Assembly: GCA_964615935.1 (NCBI GenBank)
Contig: CAZTTG010000009.1
Location: 1-64,000 of the forward strand
From: CAZTTG01 sp964615935
Lineage (GTDB): Bacteria > Planctomycetota > UBA1135 > GCA-002686595
Reading direction: 5' to 3'
DNA: 64,000 nucleotides
Position 1 is the first letter of the stretch, and every line of letters begins with the position of its first letter. This document shows, piece by piece, positions 57,891-64,000 of this stretch. Under the pieces are notes generated by a model. It was not told the DNA's origin and made no database searches. It saw nothing but the letters and a program-made list of their open reading frames with translations. The position numbers and the translations under genes were made by a program.

Positions 57891-58985
57891 ATGGAGGTCC
57901 TCTTTCAGGGCAAGGGCGAGGACGAGCTCTCGACCATAGCGATCCCCGGCGAGCGGGCCGGTGAGGCCGCTGCTGCCCGGGAGAAGGCCAACCCCGGCGA
58001 GCTGGACTCCACCGACATCGACGACGGCGGCGAGGGCTTCAACTCGCGCGTCACCGTCGAGGCGCCCATCGAGGGCATCTACACGGTCGTCTGCACCAGC
58101 GCCGTCGCCGGCCAGACCGGGAGCTACGAGCTCGACGTGACCACCTACGGACTCCAGGAGTGGACCGAGGGCGGCGGCCCGAACGAGACCTACGCCGTGC
58201 TGGTGGGCGCGGGCGACTACCCCATCGGTACCGACGGCGACCTCAAGGGCACCACCAACGACGTGACGCGGATGCAGCAGCTCTTGACCGAGGACTTCGG
58301 CGTGCCTGCCGAGAACGTGGTCACCCTGCTCGACGGCCGCGCCTCCCGGCGCAACCTGATCGACGGCTTCCGCCGGCACCTGGCCCAGGCGGGTCCGAAC
58401 GGCACGGCCATCTTTTACTACACCGGCCACGGCACGCGCATCGAGGACGTGGCCGCCGCCGACGAGGAGGACGGCTTCGACGACGCCCTGTACCTGGTGG
58501 ACGACGAGCTCGGCGTGCTGATCGACGAGCTGGCCGCCGATCGCGTGCTGGTCATATTCGACAGCTGCTTCTCGGGCACCGGCACGCGGCTGGTGGGCGA
58601 CGTGCGCACCAAGGGCCTCGACTACGAGGACGTGCAGGCCTGGCTGCGCGCGCCCGCGGGCTACGTGGCCACCAGCGGAGCCGCGAGCTTCGGGGGCGCC
58701 GACGCGCCGGCCGACCACGTGCTCCTGGCCAGCTCGCGCGAGATCGAGCCCAGCCTGGACATCGACGGCCTGGCCGAGATGGGCGGCCCCGGAGGGCTCT
58801 TCACCTATCACCTCATCAAGGCCATCCGGGCCATGCCGGCCGAGTCCACCTTCGTCGAGCTGCTCGACGAGACCAAGGCCCTGATGGAGCCCGTCCTGAC
58901 CCAGATCGGCAGCGTCCAGATCCCCCAGGTGGCCGGCCAGCGGGCGGGCGAGTCCATGCGCGGCTACCTGAACCTCGGGAGCTGA
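57891..58985 (+). CDS. Secreted caspase-family (C14) protease with PPC domain
   Basis: From the ATG at 57891 the protein has 364 residues. An N-terminal PPC-type beta domain (about 1-85; EGIYTVVCTSAVAGQTGSYE) precedes a caspase-like p20 domain with the catalytic His180 in FYYTGHGTR and Cys226 in IFDSCFSG. Both are intact, so activity is likely; Asp-lined pockets (DEEDGFDDALYLVDDE) suggest basic P1 preference as in metacaspases. The frame upstream reads ITRRPLLFAAASAAFLFSACC, a clear lipoprotein signal, but no ATG, GTG or TTG opens it; an ATG at 57776 is one base out of frame. The true start is therefore probably about 57776 with a frameshift, or a rare ATT codon. The next caspase gene begins 7 bp after the stop. 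Confidence 0.85.
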   Translation: MEVLFQGKGEDELSTIAIPGERAGEAAAAREKANPGELDSTDIDDGGEGFNSRVTVEAPIEGIYTVVCTSAVAGQTGSYELDVTTYGLQEWTEGGGPNETYAVLVGAGDYPIGTDGDLKGTTNDVTRMQQLLTEDFGVPAENVVTLLDGRASRRNLIDGFRRHLAQAGPNGTAIFYYTGHGTRIEDVAAADEEDGFDDALYLVDDELGVLIDELAADRVLVIFDSCFSGTGTRLVGDVRTKGLDYEDVQAWLRAPAGYVATSGAASFGGADAPADHVLLASSREIEPSLDIDGLAEMGGPGGLFTYHLIKAIRAMPAESTFVELLDETKALMEPVLTQIGSVQIPQVAGQRAGESMRGYLNLGS

Positions 58986-58992
58986 GGCCGCC

Positions 58993-61095
58993 ATGCGCAG
59001 GCTGGCGTCCGGACTCCTCCTCGGCGTCCTCGCCCTGGCCTGCTCGAACGTGCGGGCGCCCGAGGAGGAGACCCGGGAGCCGGCGCGCCGCGCCCTGATC
59101 GTCGGCATCGACGCCTACTCCCGGGCCGGCCCCCGCGCCGAGGGCGCGCGCGGGGCCCGGCGCGCGTCGATCCCCGACCTGCGGGGGGCGGTGCGCGACG
59201 CGCAGACCCTGGCGGCCCTGCTCGAGATCCGCTTCGGCTTCGAGCCCCAGGACGTTCGGCTCCTGATCGACGAGGAGGCCACCCGCGAGGGCATCCTGGA
59301 GGCCATCCGGGAGCACCTGATCGAGCCCAGCCGGCCGGGGGACCTCGCGGTCTTCCACTTCTCGGGCCACGGCTCGCGCATCGCCAGCAGCACCTCGGCC
59401 TCGCCCCACGGCCTCGACCAGACCCTGGTGCCCTTCGACGCGGGCGCGGGCGCGCGGGACGTCTGGGACAAGGAGCTGCGCGCGCTGCTGAACGAGCTGC
59501 TCGACCGGCAGGCGCGGGTCACCGCGCTCTTCGACTGCTGCTTCAGCGGCTCGATCACCCGCGGCCAGGAGGGCGCGCGCACCGCGCCCTGGGACGAGCG
59601 CGAGGCGAGCGAGGTCTACCCCGAGGTGCCGGCGGCCGACGGACCCAGCCCCGCCCGGCGAGGCGCGCTGGTCTTCGCGGCCTCCCAGGACATCCAGGTG
59701 GCGCGCGAGCTGGAGGGGGAGGACGGCGAGATCCACGGCCTCTTCAGCGGCGCCCTGCACGAGGTCCTGGCCAGCGCTCCGCCGGGCGAGAGCGCGCGGC
59801 GGGTCTTCCTGCGCGCCGAGGCGCGCATGCGCGCCAGCGGCCTGGTCCAGGATCCCGGGCTCGAGGGCGTGCCGCCGGGCGAGAACGGGCGGGCGCCCTT
59901 CGGGCTGGCGCCGTCCGGGGTGACGGGTGGCCTGGTCCTGCCCGCGGTCGGGGTCGTGGTCGGCAGCGGCGAGGTGCGGCTGCGCGGCGGGAGCGCGGTG
60001 GGCCTGGCGCCCGGCTGCGAGCTCTCGAGGGTCTCGGAGGACGGGCGCGGGCCCCTGCGCCTGCTCGTGACCGAGGTGAGCGGCCTCTCTAACTGCCTGG
60101 CGCGCATCATCGAGGGCGAGGCGGGCGATCTGCGCCCCGAGGAGGATCTCTTCGAGGTCGAGCGCTGGGTCGTACCCGAGGGGGCGCACCTGCGCGTCTG
60201 GATTCCCCCGGCGGAGGCGGACCTCCTCGAGCGCCTCGGGCTGGGAGGCGAGGACGGTCGCGTCGAGCTGGTCGAGGATCCGGCCCTGGCCCACTACCGC
60301 CTCGAGGGTGGGGCGGACGGGGAGCAGCGGCTCTACCGCTGGGTGCGCGCGGACGGATCGCCCGACCTCGAGGGGCCGCGGCGGTTCCGCCCGGGCTCCC
60401 TTCCGGCCGACACCCGATGGACGCGCTGGAGGCCCGCCGGAACGGCCACGGACCGCAGCGCCCGCAGCCTGCGCGAGAGCGCCTTCGAGCTCGCGCGCCT
60501 CCGCGCATGGCTGACGCTGAGCGCTCCGCCCGACAACGGCCGCTTCCCCTATCGCCTGGGCCTCTTCCTCGAGGACCGCCAGGACGCCTCCGCGCCCCTC
60601 GGCCTCACCGCCCGCCGCGGCCAGATCCTGCGCTTCGCCCTGGTGCGCGATCCCGAGCAGCTCGACCCCTCGGGCCGCCACAAGACCGGCGAGCAGCGCT
60701 ACGTCTACCTCTTCGTCGTCGACTCGAGCGGCGCCAGCACCCTGCTCTTCCCGAGCCCCGACGCGCCCACCGCCGAGAACCTCTTTCCCTCCCTCCACGC
60801 CGACTTCGGCGACCTGCCCACGCGCATCGATCTGCCCGTCGAGGCCGGCGAGGTCAAGCCCCCCTTCGGGGTCGACACCTTCGTGCTGCTCACCACCAAG
60901 ACGCCCCTGCCGGATCCCTGGTCCCTGCAGTGGTCGGCGGTCAAGCGCTCCGCCGACGGCGCGGTCCTGCGCGAGGAGGTCGAGGATCCGCTCGCCTGGC
61001 TGCTCCAGGGCCTCAACGGCGCGGCCCGCGCGGCGCCGCGGCCGGTCCCCGCCTCCTGGTCGATCGACCGCGTGCAGGTCGAGAGCACCGACTGA
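58993..61095 (+). CDS. Lipoprotein caspase-family (C14) protease with C-terminal DUF4384
   Basis: A 700-residue exported protein. Lipobox LALAC (Cys 17) after a hydrophobic signal. The caspase-like domain (about 33-270) has His126 in FHFSGHGSR and Cys183 in LFDCCFSG. Residues about 300-530 form beta-rich domains without a known match. A DUF4384 domain follows (about 543-640; YVYLFVVDSSGASTLLFPSP), the same domain found in the membrane kinase at 5696-7420. Caspase and DUF4384 are a known combination in bacteria. It follows the first caspase by 7 bp, so both are probably made together. Its TGA directly abuts the stop of the convergent CHAT gene. Substrates are unknown; in the periplasm or on the outer membrane it cannot act as a classical cytosolic death protease. 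Confidence 0.88.
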   Translation: MRRLASGLLLGVLALACSNVRAPEEETREPARRALIVGIDAYSRAGPRAEGARGARRASIPDLRGAVRDAQTLAALLEIRFGFEPQDVRLLIDEEATREGILEAIREHLIEPSRPGDLAVFHFSGHGSRIASSTSASPHGLDQTLVPFDAGAGARDVWDKELRALLNELLDRQARVTALFDCCFSGSITRGQEGARTAPWDEREASEVYPEVPAADGPSPARRGALVFAASQDIQVARELEGEDGEIHGLFSGALHEVLASAPPGESARRVFLRAEARMRASGLVQDPGLEGVPPGENGRAPFGLAPSGVTGGLVLPAVGVVVGSGEVRLRGGSAVGLAPGCELSRVSEDGRGPLRLLVTEVSGLSNCLARIIEGEAGDLRPEEDLFEVERWVVPEGAHLRVWIPPAEADLLERLGLGGEDGRVELVEDPALAHYRLEGGADGEQRLYRWVRADGSPDLEGPRRFRPGSLPADTRWTRWRPAGTATDRSARSLRESAFELARLRAWLTLSAPPDNGRFPYRLGLFLEDRQDASAPLGLTARRGQILRFALVRDPEQLDPSGRHKTGEQRYVYLFVVDSSGASTLLFPSPDAPTAENLFPSLHADFGDLPTRIDLPVEAGEVKPPFGVDTFVLLTTKTPLPDPWSLQWSAVKRSADGAVLREEVEDPLAWLLQGLNGAARAAPRPVPASWSIDRVQVESTD

Positions 61096-64000
61096 CTAGC
61101 GCCAGTCCCCCGACAGCACGAAGGCGCCCCAGGTCGAGGGCCTGCCGTCCTCGTAGTCGTAGCGGTTGTCCTCGAGCATCCGGAGCTGGGCCGCGCGCAG
61201 GGCCTCGAGTGGCCCCATACCGCCGAGCCAGAGGTTCTCGTAGAAGGCGCCGATCAGGTCGCGAGTCTCGACGTCCTTGACCTCGAAGAGCGAGGAGAGG
61301 ATCGTCCGCGCCCCGGCCAGGCGGAAGGCGCGGCGCAGGCCGATCTGGCCCTCGCCCGACTCGGGGCGGCCCAGGCCCGACTCGCAGGCCGAGAGCACCA
61401 CCAGCTCGGCGGCCGAGAGGTCGAGCCAGGAGACCTCCTCGGCGGTCAAGAGGCCCTCGTCGCGATCCTCGGGCGAGGGCGCGTTGGCCCCGGCGAGCAC
61501 CAGGCCGGAGAGCAGCCCCGGGTGGTACCCGGTGAGCTGGCGCTCGGGCTCCCGCATGCGGCTCTCGAAGTCGCCGCCCCCGCGCGCCACGCGCTCGCCC
61601 ATGGCCGGCAGGCCCTTGGGGCGGAAGAAGCCGTGGGTCGCGAGGTGGATGACGGCCCGGTCCGGGAGCAGCTCCTTGACCCGCTCCTCGGTGGCCTCGC
61701 CCGATCCGATCGAGACCCGCGCGGCCTCCTCGCCGAAGGCTTGCCTATGCAGACCCGCGATCGCCAGGCTCTCGTCGGCCGTGCCCGCCAGCGGCCGCCA
61801 GGTGGGGAAGCCGCTGCGGTAGGGGGTGAGCTGGCCCTCGACCTCGCGCGGGCGCTTGCCGTAGTCCACGCCGCCCACCGTGAGGAGCGCGCTCCCGCGG
61901 GTCGGCTCGCGGGCGAGCAGCTCGGGAAGCGAGCCAAGGTCGGCCAGGTAGACGAAGGCGTGGCGCTCGAGCAGGTAGCTCCCGTCCTCGAGCTGGATCG
62001 TCTCGAAGGGGAGCGTCCCGAGAAAGGAGTCGGGCGAGAGCAGCACCATGTGCGCGCCCGCGAGGGCTTCCGCCAGGGGATCCCACAGCCGCTCGCGCAG
62101 CCGGTCGTTGTGGCTCTCGGTCTCGACCCGCCCGTACCCACGGCTCGACTCGAGCTCCTCCAGGAAGGGCCGCACCAGGCGCTCCAGCTCCTCGGCCGGG
62201 CCCAGGTCGATCATCCGGGGGGGCTCTCCGCCGCCCCGCAGGACCCAGGCGAAGACGCGCGCGGGCCAGCCGTCGCTCTTCCAGAGGGTGAGGCCGCCCT
62301 CGAGGTCCTCGCGGGCGCGGACCTCGACCACCAGGAAGCTCAGGGCGGCCGCGCCCTCGGGCAGGGCCTCCCGCAGCTCGGTCCAGCTCGCGGGCCGCGG
62401 GATCGCGACCCGGTCCAGGCGGGAGGAGAGCTCTCGTTCGAGCCGCCCGCGCTCGGCGCGCAGCTCGTCCAGGCGGGCGGAGCGCGACTCGAGTCCCTCG
62501 CCCTCGCGCTGGTAGAGGAGGCGCGACAGGCGCGCCTGGGCCTCGCGGAGCTCCTCGACCAGGGTCTCCTGCTCGGCCGAGACCACGGCTCTGCGCGCCC
62601 GCGCCAGGCGCGAGGCCTGGCCCTTCCAGGCGAGCACCGCATCGAGGCCGGCCTCGGCGGCGTCGCCGGGCTCGAGTAGCAACGTCATCGAGAGGAAGAG
62701 ATCCAGCGCGCCGCGCGCCTGCGCGAGGTAGCGGAGCTGCTCGCCCTCGTTCCAGGCGAAGAGGTTGGCCTCGAGCTCGGCCCGGCTGTCGGCCAGGGCG
62801 CGTCGAGCGGTCTCCCACGCGCCCTCGGCGTCACCCGCGAGCATCCGGGTCGACGCCATCTTGTGCAGCGTCAAGGTGGTCGCCGCGTGGCTCGCGCCGA
62901 GCTGCGCGGCGAGCCGCGAGTGGGACTCGGCGAGCCGCTCCAAGGCCTCGTCGAGGCGGCCCACGGAGACCAGGACCGTGCCCAGATGGCCCAGCCCCTC
63001 GGCCGTGTCCGGGTGCTCCGCTCCCAGGGACGCCAGGCGGATCGCGTGGGCCTCCTCGAGGAGCTCGAAGGCCCGCTCCCGCTGGCGCTCGCCCCACAGG
63101 ATGGCGGCGCGGTTGCGCAGCATGAGGGCGCGGTAGGGATCGAGCTCGTCCAGGATCGGATCCAGGATCGCCTGCGCGCGCTCGAGCATGGCGAGGCCCT
63201 CGTCCACCGCGCCGCTCGTGTGGGCCATGGTGCCGAGGTTGTGGAGCAGCTTTCCGATCTCGCGGGAGTCGGGGCCGTGGACCTCCTCGCCGATCGCGGC
63301 CGCGCGCCGCATGTGGGCCAGGCCCTCCTCCTCGAAGCCCTGCTCGAAGAGGAAGATCGCGTAGTTGTTGAGCAGGTCCAGGACCCGCTCGCTCGTGGGG
63401 CTGAAGGCGGCCTCGCTCTCTCCGAGAGCGCGCTCGTAGGCGCGGCGCGCCCCGGCGACCTGGCCGAGCTTGTGCAGGGTCGTGGCGAGGTTGGTCGAGG
63501 CGCTCGCCAGCTCGTCCGCCAGGTCCTCCGCGTCGGCCGCGGCGTGGGCCTCGAGCACGGCGCGCTCGCGGCCGAAGTCGGCCAGGGCCTCCTCGTACTG
63601 CCCCCGCTCCAGGCGGACGAGGCCCAGGGAGCGCCGCGCGTCGGCCGCCTCCAGGCTCTCGGCGCCGAAGGCGCCCTCGCGGATCGCCACCACGCGCCCG
63701 GCCGCCTGCGCCGCCTCGAGGAGGCGCCCCTCGTGCCGCGCCAGGCTCGAGAACGTGCTCAGCACGGAGGCGACGAGCGGGTCCCGGGCCTCGAGCCCGC
63801 GCTCGGCGAGCTCCCGCGCGCGCTCCAGCTCGGCGCGAGCCTCGGAGAGGCGGCGGAGCTCGAAGAGACAGCGCCCCAGGGTGTGGTGGGCCGAGATGCG
63901 CGTCTCGAGGTCGCTCGGCTCGGGCTCCTCGATGGAGTCCAGCACCTCGAGGGTTTCCTCCTGCAGGGGGAGGGCCCGCTCCGTCTCGTCGCGGCGGTAG
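61096..64000 (-). CDS. TPR-CHAT protease, N-terminus beyond the right edge
   Basis: At least 968 codons with the frame open to base 64000, so the start is outside. The N-terminal two thirds is a series of tetratricopeptide repeats (AELERARELAERGLEARDPL, NLATTLHKLGQVAGARRAYE, NLGTMAHTSGAVDEGLAMLE and more), a protein-binding solenoid. A coiled-coil linker follows (LVEELREAQARLSRLLYQRE). The last 350 residues are a CHAT domain, a caspase-like fold: PFETIQLEDGSYLLERHAF, catalytic His in HLATHGFF and Cys in VVLSACESGLG, ending RPSTWGAFVLSGDW. TPR-CHAT proteases are known effectors in bacterial defence (for example the Craspase partner of type III-E CRISPR), but many free-standing ones have no known role. 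It is convergent with the two caspase genes. Confidence 0.9.
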   Translation of the reverse strand, partial: YRRDETERALPLQEETLEVLDSIEEPEPSDLETRISAHHTLGRCLFELRRLSEARAELERARELAERGLEARDPLVASVLSTFSSLARHEGRLLEAAQAAGRVVAIREGAFGAESLEAADARRSLGLVRLERGQYEEALADFGRERAVLEAHAAADAEDLADELASASTNLATTLHKLGQVAGARRAYERALGESEAAFSPTSERVLDLLNNYAIFLFEQGFEEEGLAHMRRAAAIGEEVHGPDSREIGKLLHNLGTMAHTSGAVDEGLAMLERAQAILDPILDELDPYRALMLRNRAAILWGERQRERAFELLEEAHAIRLASLGAEHPDTAEGLGHLGTVLVSVGRLDEALERLAESHSRLAAQLGASHAATTLTLHKMASTRMLAGDAEGAWETARRALADSRAELEANLFAWNEGEQLRYLAQARGALDLFLSMTLLLEPGDAAEAGLDAVLAWKGQASRLARARRAVVSAEQETLVEELREAQARLSRLLYQREGEGLESRSARLDELRAERGRLERELSSRLDRVAIPRPASWTELREALPEGAAALSFLVVEVRAREDLEGGLTLWKSDGWPARVFAWVLRGGGEPPRMIDLGPAEELERLVRPFLEELESSRGYGRVETESHNDRLRERLWDPLAEALAGAHMVLLSPDSFLGTLPFETIQLEDGSYLLERHAFVYLADLGSLPELLAREPTRGSALLTVGGVDYGKRPREVEGQLTPYRSGFPTWRPLAGTADESLAIAGLHRQAFGEEAARVSIGSGEATEERVKELLPDRAVIHLATHGFFRPKGLPAMGERVARGGGDFESRMREPERQLTGYHPGLLSGLVLAGANAPSPEDRDEGLLTAEEVSWLDLSAAELVVLSACESGLGRPESGEGQIGLRRAFRLAGARTILSSLFEVKDVETRDLIGAFYENLWLGGMGPLEALRAAQLRMLEDNRYDYEDGRPSTWGAFVLSGDWR

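Noticed and set aside
57891..57920. MEVLFQGKG resembles the LEVLFQGP cleavage site of a picornavirus 3C protease
   Set aside because: Chance match within the N-terminal part of the caspase gene; nothing else suggests a cloned tag.

Overview
The window is very GC-rich (by eye near 70%) and gene-dense, from a Gram-negative-type, probably uncultured bacterium. Several features point to Planctomycetota: secreted proteins with 'DCNxNGxxDxCD' repeats followed by a conserved C-terminal 'YCxAKxNSxG ... QYWYRDP' module, an ECF sigma factor overlapping a membrane Ser/Thr kinase, many uroporphyrinogen-decarboxylase-like proteins and glycosidases, and caspase/CHAT proteases. This is inference from gene content. 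There is no rRNA, tRNA or CRISPR array. One assembly gap (Ns at 23951-23960) sits inside a gene.

Layout. 1-4543 (minus): PAP2-type membrane phosphatase running off the left edge, a secreted repeat protein, and a 5'-truncated paralogue of it. 5101-8207 (plus): ECF sigma factor, kinase with DUF4384, EEP-fold hydrolase. 8237-14052: a membrane-anchored unknown, a large ligase-ACP-acyltransferase fusion, a MarC-family protein and an unknown protein. 14072-26103 is a glycan-degradation region: GH20 hexosaminidase coupled to a UroD-like protein, a GT2 protein, a decayed GH172 (DUF2961) gene, and a BNR + GH106 fusion followed by a second UroD-like protein.

26421-35745 is a run of plus-strand genes whose core looks like one operon: CotH kinase, VTC-type polyphosphate polymerase domain, DUF4956 membrane protein, HlyD-type adaptor, second CotH kinase. 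A broken SdiA-regulated-type beta-propeller gene follows, and then a 163-bp long inverted repeat. 35914-50589 holds secreted and metabolic genes: squalene-cyclase-like toroid protein, methyltransferase, GH109-like oxidoreductase, BNR/VPS10-type propeller, carbamate kinase, two beta-helix proteins, an MFS transporter and an S9 oligopeptidase. 50694-54327 is a complete ribose-type sugar ABC importer with overlapping start and stop codons. 54335-64000 has a GIY-YIG protein, a thioredoxin-like/TPR/toroid protein, two secreted or lipoprotein caspase homologues and a convergent TPR-CHAT protease running off the right edge.

How it fits together. The glycosidases, UroD-like proteins and sugar importer suggest growth on complex, possibly decorated polysaccharide. 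Five secreted proteins share one C-terminal module that may target them to the cell surface or outside. The CotH/VTC/DUF4956/HlyD operon and the caspase/caspase/CHAT cluster are the best candidates for little-described systems. Several genes (3107-4543, 18458-19661, 34429-35745, and the start of the caspase gene near 57780) carry frameshifts, stops or deletions. These could be real decay or assembly error.
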